Below, piece by piece: positions 48,592 through 57,226 of a stretch of DNA of 64,000 nt. Every line of letters starts with the position of its first letter. Within the stretch, counting starts at the first letter, position 1. The stretch lies in contig NZ_CP017057.1 in assembly GCF_001719165.1 (NCBI RefSeq), positions 1,116,001-1,180,000 on the forward strand, written 5' to 3'. Position numbers and translations under genes: made by a program. The notes under the pieces were generated by a model that worked only from the letters and a program-made list of their open reading frames with translations, did no database searches and was not told the DNA's origin. The stretch is from Erythrobacter litoralis. GTDB lineage: Bacteria > Pseudomonadota > Alphaproteobacteria > Sphingomonadales > Sphingomonadaceae.

Positions 48592-49286
48592 CTGCGTTCG
48601 TCCTCGGGGATGTGCCGCTTCGTGTCGGGATCGCGCCAGATCATAACTCCCATCGTCAGGAACCAGCCGAGCATGAGGGCGGCGAGCAGGCGTTCATAGC
48701 CTCCGTCCCACGCGGTCGGGACAAGGAACAGGAACGGCGCTGCGATCGCCCACACCGCGCCGCCTGCATAGAGCGCGATTCCGAGCCATCTGCGGATTTC
48801 GTAGAATTGCCCGGCGGTGAGCAGCACGGTCAGCGGGAAGGCTCCGCCCAGCACGTAGACCAGCCGGTAATGGATCACCGTTCCCTCGCCGCTCGTATAG
48901 GCTTCGTAGCCCGCGATCAGCGCGACGCAGACCGCCACCACGACGAGCAGCACGGCGCCGATCTTCCAGTCGAGCCGGTCGATCCGCCAGCGCGCCAGCC
49001 CCGCGGTCGTCGCCAGCACCGCAGCTGCGAAGGCGTAGAGGCCGGTATCGGCAAGCTCGTCGACCGGGGTGTTATCGCCCTCCTTCGCCGCGAGATTGCT
49101 GATCGTGTCGCGGATCATGCCGACCCGGTCCGACAGGCCGAGGCCGACGAGGTCGAGCACGATCGCTGTCAAGCACCCGGCGATGACGATCCCGCCAAGG
49201 ACTCTCGGAATGCTGCCGCTCTCGCTCGTATCGAAGATCTGTCCCTCCCGTTCGTCCCGGTTGCGCCTTTTCCCGGATTGTCGCAT
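48588..49286 (-). CDS. DUF998 family membrane protein
   Basis: The 232-residue protein has about six membrane helices in the pattern of DUF998 (VLGGIVIAGCLTAIVLDLVGLG, DTGLYAFAAAVLATTAGL, IGAVLLVVVAVCVALIAG, LVYVLGGAFPLTVLLTAG, GIALYAGGAVWAIAAPFLFL). It lacks clear catalytic residues. ATG 49286 is only 9 bp from the cysS ATG on the other strand, so promoters of the two genes must lie inside each other's coding region. Confidence 0.75.
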   Translation of the reverse strand: MRQSGKRRNRDEREGQIFDTSESGSIPRVLGGIVIAGCLTAIVLDLVGLGLSDRVGMIRDTISNLAAKEGDNTPVDELADTGLYAFAAAVLATTAGLARWRIDRLDWKIGAVLLVVVAVCVALIAGYEAYTSGEGTVIHYRLVYVLGGAFPLTVLLTAGQFYEIRRWLGIALYAGGAVWAIAAPFLFLVPTAWDGGYERLLAALMLGWFLTMGVMIWRDPDTKRHIPEDERS

Positions 49287-49295
49287 GGGCGCGCC

Positions 49296-50756
49296 ATGAC
49301 CGATCGTCCGCTCAGACTGTTCAATTCACTCAACCGGGCACAGGAGGACTTCGTTCCGGTCCACCCCGGGGAAGCACGGGTCTATACCTGCGGGCCGACG
49401 GTCTACAATTACGCCCATATCGGCAATATGCGCGCCTATGTCTTCGCCGACGTGCTGGGCCGGACGCTGAGCTGGAAGGGTTATGGCCTCACCCACATCA
49501 TCAACATCACCGATGTCGGCCACCTTACCGACGATGCCGATGCGGGAGAGGACAAGCTGGAAAAGGCGGCGGCCGGATCGCAGCGTTCGATCTGGGAAAT
49601 CGCGGCGCATTACACCGATGCGTTCAAGGCCGATGTGAGGGCGCTCAACATCCGTCAGCCCGCGCGCTGGTCGGTCGCGACCGATTACATCGCCGAGATG
49701 ATCGATTTTGCGAAAAGCATCGCGGACAAGCACTGCTACCAACTGGAAAGCGGGCTTTATTTCGACGTCTCCACGGTCGCGGACTATGGCCGGCTTGCGC
49801 GGGCGGTGACCGAAGACGGGGAGGGCCGGATCGACACGGTCGAAGGCAAGCGCAACGCCGCCGATTTCGCGATCTGGCGCACCACGCCCGCGGGCGAGAC
49901 GCGGCAGATGGAATGGGATTCGCCCTGGGGGCGAGGCGCGCCGGGCTGGCATCTCGAATGTTCGGTGATGGGCGAGAAGCTTTTGGGCTTTCCCTTCGAC
50001 ATCCATACCGGCGGGATCGACCACAGGGAAATTCACCACCCCAACGAGATCGCCCAGAACCAAGCCTTCTGCGGGTGCGGTTCGCTCGACGAGGCGACCC
50101 ATTCGGGCGCGCGCATCTGGATGCACAACAACTTCCTCGTCGAACGCTCCGGCAAGATGTCGAAGTCGAGCGGCGAATTCCTGCGCCTGCCGTTGCTGAT
50201 CGAGAAGGGGTATCACCCGCTCGCCTACCGGATGATGTGCCTGCAGGCGCATTACCGCAGCGAGCTGGAATTCTCGTGGGAGGGGCTGGAAGCAGCGCTG
50301 ACCCGATTGAAGCGCATGGTGATGGCGGTGGAACAGCTTTCCGATGCGCCCGCAGGCGCCGCGCACGATCACCCGAAATTTGCGCCAGTGCTCGCCAAGT
50401 TCGACGAGGCGATCTCGGACGACCTCAATACTCCCATCGCGCTCACCGCGCTGGAGGATGCGCTGGCGGTGAAGAAGGTCGACCCCGCGATCAAGCGCGC
50501 GGTGATCGAGCGCATGGACGCTGTGCTCGGTTTCGGCCTGTTCGCGCTCACCCGCAGGGATTTGCGCCTGCGGCCCGCCTCCGCCGCGATCACCGAGGAA
50601 GAGATCGAAGCCGAGCTTGCCGAGCGCAGGGAGGCGCGCGCCGCGAAGGACTTCGAGCGATCCGATGCGATCCGCGATCGGCTCGCTGCAAGGGGCGTCG
50701 AGGTGATGGACGGCGACCCGCTCGGCTGGGAGTGGACACTGGGGGAACAGGCATGA
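49296..50756 (+). CDS. cysS: Cysteinyl-tRNA synthetase
   Basis: CysS charges tRNA-Cys. The 486-residue class I synthetase has the HIGH-like YAHIGNMRAY, the zinc-contact segment with YTCGPTVYN and WHLECSVMGE, GGIDHREIHHPNE, and KMSKS in SGKMSKSSGEF. The C-terminal anticodon-binding helices (AAKDFERSDAIRDRLAARG) are complete. No clear ribosome binding site precedes ATG 49296, which is only 9 bp from the divergent start. Its stop overlaps the next gene by ATGA. Confidence 0.97.
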   Translation: MTDRPLRLFNSLNRAQEDFVPVHPGEARVYTCGPTVYNYAHIGNMRAYVFADVLGRTLSWKGYGLTHIINITDVGHLTDDADAGEDKLEKAAAGSQRSIWEIAAHYTDAFKADVRALNIRQPARWSVATDYIAEMIDFAKSIADKHCYQLESGLYFDVSTVADYGRLARAVTEDGEGRIDTVEGKRNAADFAIWRTTPAGETRQMEWDSPWGRGAPGWHLECSVMGEKLLGFPFDIHTGGIDHREIHHPNEIAQNQAFCGCGSLDEATHSGARIWMHNNFLVERSGKMSKSSGEFLRLPLLIEKGYHPLAYRMMCLQAHYRSELEFSWEGLEAALTRLKRMVMAVEQLSDAPAGAAHDHPKFAPVLAKFDEAISDDLNTPIALTALEDALAVKKVDPAIKRAVIERMDAVLGFGLFALTRRDLRLRPASAAITEEEIEAELAERREARAAKDFERSDAIRDRLAARGVEVMDGDPLGWEWTLGEQA

Positions 50757-51718
50757 CCACGCACAAGACGATTCTCGCCATATCCGGCCTCATCCGCCCG
50801 CTGCTCGAACCGCGCCTGCCCGGCGATATCGACGTGCGCTGGTTCATGACCCACGACGAAGCGATCGAGGCGGTGAAGGGCGCCGAAATCGGTTGGTTCG
50901 ACATGAACGATACCGATGCGATGGTCGCGACATTGCGCGAGGCGAAAGATCTCAAATGGCTCAATTCGATCTATGCCGGGCTCGATTTCCTGCCGATGGA
51001 CCTGCTGATCGAGCGCGGGATCACTGTCACGAACGGGGCGGGAATCAACGCGGTCGCCATCGCCGAATATGTCGTCATGGGGATGTTGAACATCGCCAAG
51101 GGCTATCGCGAGGTCGTGCGCGCGCAGGACCGCTACGAATGGCTTACCGACAGCCCGGGCAAGCGCGAACTGGCAGGCTCCAGCGCGCTGCTGCTGGGCT
51201 ATGGCGCGATCGGCAAGCGGATCCAGCCCCGGCTCGAAGCCTTCGACGTCGAGGTCAGCGTCGTGCGCCGTTCCGGGGGTGGAGCCATGGGCAAGGCGGC
51301 CGTGCTTGGCCCAGACGAATGGCGCGCGCGGCTGGGTGAGTTCGACTGGGTGATCCTGGCCGTTCCCGCGACGCCCGAAACCGAAGGCATGATGGGTGCC
51401 GATGAACTCGCGGCGATGAAACGCGAGGCGGTGCTGGTCAATATCGCGCGCGGCAGCGTGGTCGACCAGCCGGCTCTCATCGAGGCGCTGGAGGCGAAGG
51501 CGATCCATGCCGCCTTCCTCGACGTGACAACGCCCGAACCTTTGCCCGAGCAGCACCCTCTCTGGAAACTCGATAACGCGCATATCACCATGCACGTCTC
51601 GGGCCGCTCGCAGGACAAGATGTTCATCCGCAGCGCCGACCGCTTCCTCGAAAACCTCGCGAACTACCGCGCGGGAAAGCCGCTTTCCCCGATCTTCGAT
51701 CCGCGCCGGGGTTACTGA
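50753..51718 (+). CDS. D-2-hydroxyacid dehydrogenase
   Basis: The 321-residue NAD-dependent oxidoreductase has the Rossmann loop LLGYGAIGKRI, the catalytic arginine in NIARGSVVDQ, a Glu near ALEAKAIHAAFLD and the histidine in HITMHVSGRSQD. The N-terminal catalytic half is less conserved, and the substrate (2-hydroxy or 2-keto acid) cannot be told. Its ATG at 50753 is in the cysS stop, so it is coupled to cysS. Confidence 0.9.
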   Translation: MTTHKTILAISGLIRPLLEPRLPGDIDVRWFMTHDEAIEAVKGAEIGWFDMNDTDAMVATLREAKDLKWLNSIYAGLDFLPMDLLIERGITVTNGAGINAVAIAEYVVMGMLNIAKGYREVVRAQDRYEWLTDSPGKRELAGSSALLLGYGAIGKRIQPRLEAFDVEVSVVRRSGGGAMGKAAVLGPDEWRARLGEFDWVILAVPATPETEGMMGADELAAMKREAVLVNIARGSVVDQPALIEALEAKAIHAAFLDVTTPEPLPEQHPLWKLDNAHITMHVSGRSQDKMFIRSADRFLENLANYRAGKPLSPIFDPRRGY

Positions 51719-51889
51719 GCCGCATCCCGGAACGTCGTTTATTCGCCCCTGCGACCGGCCGGTCGGGCGCATCTGGCGCATTCGTGCAATCCAAACCCGC
51801 CCTTGTGCGGCATCACGGGGCGGTCATAAGGTGGCGCTATCGGCGGTGACGCGGGGACCGGCACGCCGCCATCTGGGGGGAAAGCGATC

Positions 51890-53572
51890 ATGAGCGATAC
51901 GAAAAAGGCATCCGACCTGTTCATCGAGTGTCTCGAGGCGGAAGGCGTCGAATATATTTTCGGCGTACCGGGGGAGGAAAATCTCGATTTCCTCGAAAGC
52001 CTGTCGAGTTCGAAACAGATCAAGCTGATCCTCACCCGCCACGAACAGGGCGCGGGCTTCATGGCTGCGACCTATGGCCGGCATACCGGCAAGACCGGCG
52101 TGTGCATCGCGACATTGGGCCCGGGCGCTACCAATTTCGTGACCGCGGCCGCCTATGCCCAGCTTGGCGGAATGCCGATCCTGATGATCACCGGGCAAAA
52201 GCCGATCAAGAAATCGAAGCAGGGCCGTTTCCAGATCCTCGACGTGGTCGACATGATGGGGCCGATCACGAAATTCACCCACCAGCTCGCCAGCGGCGAC
52301 AACATACCGAGCCGCGTGCGCGAGGCGATAAGGCTGGCCGAGGAGGAGAAGCCGGGCGCGGTCCATCTCGAATTTCCCGAGGACATCGCCGAGGAAAAGA
52401 CCACCAGCCGCCCGATCGCGCCCTCGCTCGCGCGGCGCCCATCGGCAGAGCCCAAGGCGGTGCGCCAGGCAGTGAGCGCGATCGAGGAGGCGAGGAGCCC
52501 GATCCTCGTCATCGGCGCAGGGGCCAACCGCAAGATGACGGGGCGCATGCTCCACCAGTTCATCGAGAAAACCGGAATTCCCTTCGTCACCACGCAGATG
52601 GGCAAGGGCGTGATCGACGAACGCCACCCGCTTTTCCTTGGCTGCGCGGCGCTGTCCGCGGGCGATTTCTGCCACCGGGCGATCGAGGATGCGGACTGCA
52701 TCGTCAATGTCGGCCACGACGTGATCGAGAAACCACCCTTCTTCATGCACAATGACGAGGAAGGCCCGATAGGCTCGGACAGCCCGCCCAAGGTGATCCA
52801 CGTTTCGAACCGAACCGCCGAAGTGGACCCTGTCTACTTTCCGCAGGTCGAGGTCATCGGCGACATCGCCAACGCGATCTGGCAGATCAAGGAGGACATC
52901 GTTCCGCAGGGCAAGTGGGACTTCGCCCGCATGTTCGAATACCGCAAGGCCGAGCTCGCCCATACCGAGCCGCTGGCGAACGATGCGCGCTTCCCGATCT
53001 TCCCGCCGCATCTGGTGAAACAGGTGCGCGACTGCATGCCGGAAGACGGCATCATCTGCCTCGACAACGGGGTCTACAAGATCTGGTTCGCGCGCGGTTA
53101 TACGGCGTATCTTCCGAACACCGTGCTGCTCGACAACGCTCTTGCGACGATGGGCGCGGGGCTGCCCTCGGCGATGATGAGCGCGATGCTCTATCCCGAG
53201 CGCAAGGTCATGGCGATCTGCGGCGACGGCGGTTTCATGATGAACTCGCAGGAGATGGAGACCGCCGTCCGATTGGGCCTCAATCTCACCGTTTTGATCC
53301 TGCGTGACGATGCCTATGGCATGATCCGCTGGAAGCAGGCGAACATGGGCTTCAAGGATTTCGGACTCACCTACGGCAATCCCGATTTCGTCGCCTATGC
53401 CGAAAGCTACGGCGCGAAGGGTCACCGCGTGACCTCGTCCGAACACCTCGCCGACGTCCTCGCCGAGACGCGCGATACGCCGGGCGTCCACCTGATCGAC
53501 TGCCCGGTCGATTACAGCGAGAACGACCAGATCCTCAATCACGACATCAAGCGGTTGAGCGCCGAGCTGTAG
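51890..53572 (+). CDS. Acetolactate synthase-like thiamine diphosphate enzyme
   Basis: The 560-residue protein has the three-domain layout of ThDP enzymes. The N-terminal Pyr domain has the catalytic Glu in RHEQGAGFMA and TLGPGATNFVT, the middle domain ITGQKPIKKSKQGR and IEEARSPILVIGAGANR, and the C-terminal ThDP domain CGDGGFMMNSQEMETAVRLG and the Asn in RDDAYGMIRWKQ. It matches AHAS/AlsS large subunits, but no small regulatory subunit gene is nearby. The actual condensation or decarboxylation substrate may therefore differ. It lies 23 bp before an aldehyde dehydrogenase. Confidence 0.87.
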   Translation: MSDTKKASDLFIECLEAEGVEYIFGVPGEENLDFLESLSSSKQIKLILTRHEQGAGFMAATYGRHTGKTGVCIATLGPGATNFVTAAAYAQLGGMPILMITGQKPIKKSKQGRFQILDVVDMMGPITKFTHQLASGDNIPSRVREAIRLAEEEKPGAVHLEFPEDIAEEKTTSRPIAPSLARRPSAEPKAVRQAVSAIEEARSPILVIGAGANRKMTGRMLHQFIEKTGIPFVTTQMGKGVIDERHPLFLGCAALSAGDFCHRAIEDADCIVNVGHDVIEKPPFFMHNDEEGPIGSDSPPKVIHVSNRTAEVDPVYFPQVEVIGDIANAIWQIKEDIVPQGKWDFARMFEYRKAELAHTEPLANDARFPIFPPHLVKQVRDCMPEDGIICLDNGVYKIWFARGYTAYLPNTVLLDNALATMGAGLPSAMMSAMLYPERKVMAICGDGGFMMNSQEMETAVRLGLNLTVLILRDDAYGMIRWKQANMGFKDFGLTYGNPDFVAYAESYGAKGHRVTSSEHLADVLAETRDTPGVHLIDCPVDYSENDQILNHDIKRLSAEL

Positions 53573-53595
53573 AGCCCCTTCGACAGGAGAGAGAG

Positions 53596-55038
53596 ATGCC
53601 CGAGCTCAAGGACACCTACCCGCTCTACCTCAACAACAGGGCGGCGCAGCCCAACACCGATCTCGAAGTGACCGACAAGTTCACCGGCGAGGTCGCCTTC
53701 CGCACCGCTCTGGCGACGCCGGACGTCATCGAGGAGGGCATCGCCGGGGCCGTGCGCGCGGCCGAAGGTATGGCGAAGCTCGCGAGCTATGAACGCCAGG
53801 ACGTGCTGATGCACTGCGTCGCGCGCTTCCGCGAACGCTTCGATGAGCTTGCCTATGCGCTTTGCGTCGAGGCGGGCAAGCCGATCAATGACAGCGAGGG
53901 CGAGGTCACGCGGCTGATCGACACCTTCCGCATCGCGGCCGAGGAAGCGGTGAGGAATTACGGCGAGGTCCAGCCGCTCGACATCTCGGCCCGCGCGAAG
54001 GGTTACATGGGAATGTGGAAGCGCGTGCCCATCGGGCCGTGCAGCTTCATCTCGCCGTTCAATTTCCCGCTCAATCTCGCCGCCCACAAGATCGCGCCGG
54101 CCATTGCAATCGGCTGCCCCTTCGTCATGAAGCCCGCCTCCAAGACGCCCTTGGGCGCGATCATCATGGGCGAGGTTCTGGCGGAATGCGATATCCTGCC
54201 CGAAGGCGCGTTCTCCATCCTGCCCGCCAGCCGCGACGGGGCGGACCTTTTCACCTGCGACGATCGGCTGAAGCTGCTTTCCTTCACCGGCTCGCCGGGC
54301 GTCGGCTGGGATTTGAAGGCCAAGGCGGGCAAGAAGAAGGTCGTGCTCGAACTCGGCGGCAATGCGGCGGTGGTGATCGACAAGGACGCCGATCTCGACG
54401 ACGCGCTCGAACGGGTGATCTTCGGCGCCTTCTACCAGTCGGGGCAGTCCTGCATCGGGGTCCAGCGCATCCTGATCCATTCCGAGGTCTACGAGCGCGT
54501 CAAGGCGATGCTGGTAGAGAAGACGAAGACGCTGAAGGCGGGCGATCCCAAGGACCGCGAAACCTTCATCGGCCCGATGATCTCCGACAAGGAGGCAAGC
54601 CGGCTCAAGGGCTGGATCGACGAGGCGGTCAACGCGGGGGCGAGCCTGCTCGTCGGTGGGGGCCTCACGAACGGCAACATGCTGGAGGCGACCCTGCTCG
54701 AGAACGTCCCCGACGACTGCGCGGCCCGGAATGAGGAAGCCTTCGGACCGCTCGCGATCCTTGCGCCATTCGACGATTTCGGCGCGGCACTGGACGCGGT
54801 GAACGATTCGAAATTCGGCCTGCAGGCGGGCATCTTCACTCGCGACCTGTTCCAGGTGCTCGACGCGTGGGACCGGCTCGATGTCGGCGGCGTGGTGGTG
54901 AACGACGTGCCGAGCTACCGGGTCGACAACATGCCCTATGGCGGGGTCAAGGATTCGGGGCTGGGCCGCGAAGGCATCCGTTTCGCGATGGAGGACATGA
55001 GCGAGATCCGGAATCTGGTGGTGCGGCGCACTTCCTGA
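53596..55038 (+). CDS. Aldehyde dehydrogenase (NAD(P)-dependent)
   Basis: The 480-residue enzyme oxidises an aldehyde to a carboxylate. The catalytic cysteine is in QSGQSCIGVQR and the general base Glu in VLELGGNAAVV. The cofactor loop is SFTGSPGVGWDL, and NEEAFGPLA plus the C-terminal PYGGVKDSGLGREG are intact. AGGAGAGAGAG precedes the ATG. The close spacing to the ThDP enzyme suggests that aldehyde formed by one is oxidised by the other, but this is inferred. Confidence 0.92.
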   Translation: MPELKDTYPLYLNNRAAQPNTDLEVTDKFTGEVAFRTALATPDVIEEGIAGAVRAAEGMAKLASYERQDVLMHCVARFRERFDELAYALCVEAGKPINDSEGEVTRLIDTFRIAAEEAVRNYGEVQPLDISARAKGYMGMWKRVPIGPCSFISPFNFPLNLAAHKIAPAIAIGCPFVMKPASKTPLGAIIMGEVLAECDILPEGAFSILPASRDGADLFTCDDRLKLLSFTGSPGVGWDLKAKAGKKKVVLELGGNAAVVIDKDADLDDALERVIFGAFYQSGQSCIGVQRILIHSEVYERVKAMLVEKTKTLKAGDPKDRETFIGPMISDKEASRLKGWIDEAVNAGASLLVGGGLTNGNMLEATLLENVPDDCAARNEEAFGPLAILAPFDDFGAALDAVNDSKFGLQAGIFTRDLFQVLDAWDRLDVGGVVVNDVPSYRVDNMPYGGVKDSGLGREGIRFAMEDMSEIRNLVVRRTS

Positions 55039-55042
55039 TTTG

Positions 55043-55064
55043 CACGGGCCCATCCGGGCCCGTG
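55043..55064. terminator. Hairpin with ATCC loop after the aldehyde dehydrogenase gene
   Basis: A perfect 9-bp stem (CACGGGCCC/GGGCCCGTG) with loop ATCC lies 4 bp after the stop codon. No long T-run follows, only GTTCTC. The same loop with a different stem occurs at 57205-57224. Confidence 0.7.
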
Positions 55065-55066
55065 TT

Positions 55067-55125
55067 CTCGGTGCTGTTCCCTCCGCTTCGCTGCGGGGCA
55101 CCTGCGGGCGCGCGGTCGCGCTTGC
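55067..55125 (+). repeat. Dispersed 59-bp repeat, copy 1
   Basis: This block differs by only one base (at 55093, G versus T) from 57227-57285. It follows directly after the ATCC-loop hairpin. It is GC-rich, has internal short palindromes (CCGCTTCGCTGCGG, GCGCGCGGTCGCGC), does not code and sits outside genes. It looks like a REP-type or BIME-like element. Confidence 0.8.
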
Positions 55126-55161
55126 CGGCCGCAGAGCGGCCGGTACTCGCGCGCCGTGTCC

Positions 55162-55386
55162 TCAACCCTCCTCCAGCAGCAGCAGGACCGCCGTCACCAC
55201 CATTCGCTCATCCGCGCCGAAGCGGTGGTCGACCTCGCGCACGGTCGCGTCGGCGACGAGCTGGCCGGGGATGCGGAATTCGTGGTCGGGCAGTTCGTCG
55301 ATGAATTCCTCGCCCGCCCGGACTGCCTCGGAACCGTCGAAGTCCGCGATGACGGTCGAGGGGGACTCGATGGAGCCGCTCCTCAA
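55162..55386 (-). CDS. Small protein of unknown function opposite the S24 gene
   Basis: The 74-codon frame has codon use like real genes here (nearly all third positions G or C). It encodes a protein-like sequence ending EFRIPGQLVADATVREVDHR followed by FGADERMVVTAVLLLLEEG. The first 15 codons overlap the opposite S24 domain and look weaker. Only a TTG (55386) fits as start, with no clear ribosome site, so the true gene may be a truncated C-terminal remnant. I do not recognise the family. Confidence 0.5.
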   Translation of the reverse strand: MRSGSIESPSTVIADFDGSEAVRAGEEFIDELPDHEFRIPGQLVADATVREVDHRFGADERMVVTAVLLLLEEG

Positions 55387-55606
55387 TGACGGCGACGAAA
55401 TCCTCGTCGACCGCCGATCGCTGCCTTTTCGCGACGGCATCCACGTCGTGCGGATGGGCGACACGCTGATGGTGAAACGCGTTGCGAGCGCCGGGGGAGG
55501 GCGGCTTTCGCTGCTCTCGCAGAACCTCGCCTATCCTCCGGTCAGCGTGGCGGCGGAGGATGTCGAGATCATCGGCCGGGTTGTGTGGAAGGGGGGGCGG
55601 ATCTAG
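55349..55606 (+). CDS. S24 (LexA/CI-type) peptidase domain lacking the DNA-binding half
   Basis: The 85 residues from ATG 55349 form an almost complete S24 catalytic domain: EGDSMEPLLNDGDEILVDR with the serine, the lysine in LMVKRVAS, then LLSQNLAYPPV and IGRVVWKGG. Related repressors have an N-terminal helix-turn-helix and linker of 100 or more residues, which is not found upstream in any frame. The coding signal on this strand stops near 55350. It is therefore probably a truncated or pseudogene version; a stand-alone peptidase is less likely. Confidence 0.65.
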   Translation: MTVEGDSMEPLLNDGDEILVDRRSLPFRDGIHVVRMGDTLMVKRVASAGGGRLSLLSQNLAYPPVSVAAEDVEIIGRVVWKGGRI

Positions 55607-55617
55607 CCTCGCGCGCC

Positions 55618-56025
55618 ATGCAGAACGCCGGCCGCATCCTTCTTGTCGCTTTCGCGGCGTCGTTGGGGAACATGGCGCTGCTTGCGGTTTGGGTGTCGGG
55701 AGGCGATGGTTTGGTCGACCCGAATTACTGGCGCCTCGGTGAAATCCTGTTGGTCTGGTTCTTCGTCTTCATCGTCACGGCCTTTGGATTAAGCCTCCTG
55801 GCCGCGGTCATGTCCTTCGCGATCCCGCGACGGGTGCAGGGTATCGCGGCGAAAGTGGCCTTCGTCTTCGCCGGCGGAACTGTGGGCTGGCTGATGTTCG
55901 CATGGACGCCAGAACCAATGGCGCTCACCGCTGCCATGGGCGCGGTCACAGCGGTGTTGTTCGCCGTGCTGTCACCGGACGCGTTCCGACGCGGCAAAAC
56001 CGCGCACTTCAAAGCCGCAGCTTGA
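55618..56025 (+). CDS. Small polytopic membrane protein
   Basis: The 135-residue product has four predicted membrane helices (ILLVAFAASLGNMALLAVWV, ILLVWFFVFIVTAFGLSLLA, VAFVFAGGTVGWLMFAW, ALTAAMGAVTAVLFAVL). No motif is recognised. ATG 55618 lies 11 bp after the S24 stop. Its 3' end overlaps the opposite GNAT gene by 17 bp. Confidence 0.65.
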   Translation: MQNAGRILLVAFAASLGNMALLAVWVSGGDGLVDPNYWRLGEILLVWFFVFIVTAFGLSLLAAVMSFAIPRRVQGIAAKVAFVFAGGTVGWLMFAWTPEPMALTAAMGAVTAVLFAVLSPDAFRRGKTAHFKAAA

Positions 56026-56467
56026 ACCCCGCATGGCTCGCGGTGAAGCCGAGCCGTTCGTAGAACCGGTGCGCGGCCGGGCGCTGGTGGTCGCTGGTCA
56101 GCTGGACGAGGTAGCAGCCGCGCTGCCGACATTCCTCGATTCCCCAGCGCATCATCGCCTCGCCGATGCCGCGCCCGCGCAGGGGGCTTGCGACGCGCAC
56201 GAATTCGATCTGCCCGCGCCATGCTCCGCCGACCGCGACGCCGGGGATGAAGCTGAGCTGGAAGCTGCCGGCCCTCTCGCCGTGCAGTTCCGCGACAAGC
56301 AGGCGGTGGCACGGATCGGCCGCGATCGCCTCGAATGCCTCGCGCTGGTACGCTTGTTCTTCGCCCGTGACGGTATCGCGAGCGACCGCCACCGCATCGT
56401 CGGTGATCAGGCCGGTGACGAAATCGAGGTCGCGCTCGCGCGCGTCGCGGATGGCTAGGCCCTGCAT
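56009..56467 (-). CDS. GNAT family N-acetyltransferase
   Basis: The 152-residue protein has the GNAT fold: the acetyl-CoA loop VASPLRGRGIGEAMMRWG, then CYLVQLTSDHQRPAAHRFYERLGF at the C-terminus (shown in part). The substrate is unknown. ATG 56467 begins the conserved part. The gene is single, convergent with the upstream membrane-protein gene and divergent from the MBL-fold gene. Confidence 0.88.
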   Translation of the reverse strand: MQGLAIRDARERDLDFVTGLITDDAVAVARDTVTGEEQAYQREAFEAIAADPCHRLLVAELHGERAGSFQLSFIPGVAVGGAWRGQIEFVRVASPLRGRGIGEAMMRWGIEECRQRGCYLVQLTSDHQRPAAHRFYERLGFTASHAGFKLRL

Positions 56468-56532
56468 GGCCCCAGCGATAGCGCGCTCCGCGCCACTTGC
56501 AATCGGCCCGCGCGAGCGGCACATCTCTCACC

Positions 56533-57201
56533 ATGACCGAAGCTCCCAAGACTCCGCCGATGAAGGCCGCGATCCTTCCCGTGACACCGCTCCAGCAGAA
56601 TTGCTCGCTGATCTGGTGCACCGCCACGAACAAGGCCGCGCTGATCGATCCGGGCGGCGATCTCGACAAGCTCAAGGACGGCGTCGCCAGGGCGGGCGTC
56701 GAACTGGAAAAGATCCTCATCACCCACGGCCATCTCGACCATTGCGGGCAGGCCGGGATGCTCGCCGAGGAACTCGGCCTCCCGATCGAGGGCCCGCACG
56801 AGGATGACCGCTTCTGGATTGCGCGCCTCGACGAGGATGGCGGCCGCTTCGGCATGGAGGCGGCGAGTTTCGAGCCGACCCGCTGGCTCAGGCACGGCGA
56901 CACGGTGACGGTGGGCGACCTGACTCTCGATGTCATCCACTGCCCCGGCCACACGCCCGGCCATGTCGTCTTCTTCCATCGGCCCAGCCGCTTCGCGATC
57001 GTGGGCGACGTGCTGTTCAAGGGAAGCATCGGGCGGACCGATTTCCCGATGGGCAATCACCAGGACCTCATCGATTCGATAACCCAGCGCCTTTGGCCTC
57101 TGGGCGAGGACGTCACCTTCATCCCCGGACACGGCCCCACCAGCACCTTCGGGATCGAGCGCAAGACCAACGCCTTCGTGAGCGATTACGCTTTGTCTTG
57201 A
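56533..57201 (+). CDS. MBL-fold hydrolase (glyoxalase II-like)
   Basis: The 222-residue enzyme has the metal-binding HxHxDH motif in THGHLDHCGQ, the histidine in HCPGHTPGHVVFF, the bridging aspartate in IVGDVLFKGSIG and the last histidine in PGHGPTSTFG. It fits the YcbL/glyoxalase II-like group that hydrolyses thioesters. The exact substrate is not known. ATG 56533 begins the conserved part; a TTG 36 bases upstream would extend it without conservation. Confidence 0.9.
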   Translation: MTEAPKTPPMKAAILPVTPLQQNCSLIWCTATNKAALIDPGGDLDKLKDGVARAGVELEKILITHGHLDHCGQAGMLAEELGLPIEGPHEDDRFWIARLDEDGGRFGMEAASFEPTRWLRHGDTVTVGDLTLDVIHCPGHTPGHVVFFHRPSRFAIVGDVLFKGSIGRTDFPMGNHQDLIDSITQRLWPLGEDVTFIPGHGPTSTFGIERKTNAFVSDYALS

Positions 57202-57204
57202 TGT

Positions 57205-57224
57205 GTTCGCCCATCCGGGCGAAC
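57205..57224. terminator. Hairpin with ATCC loop after the MBL-fold gene
   Basis: An 8-bp perfect stem (GTTCGCCC/GGGCGAAC) with the same ATCC loop as the hairpin at 55043-55064 lies 3 bp after the stop codon. The stem sequence differs, but pairing is kept by matching changes. Confidence 0.7.
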
Positions 57225-57226
57225 TC

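Noticed and set aside
55040-55348. N-terminal extension of the S24 frame
   Set aside because: The extension reads through the dispersed repeat and is Ser/Thr-rich shadow of the minus-strand frame; it has no helix-turn-helix.
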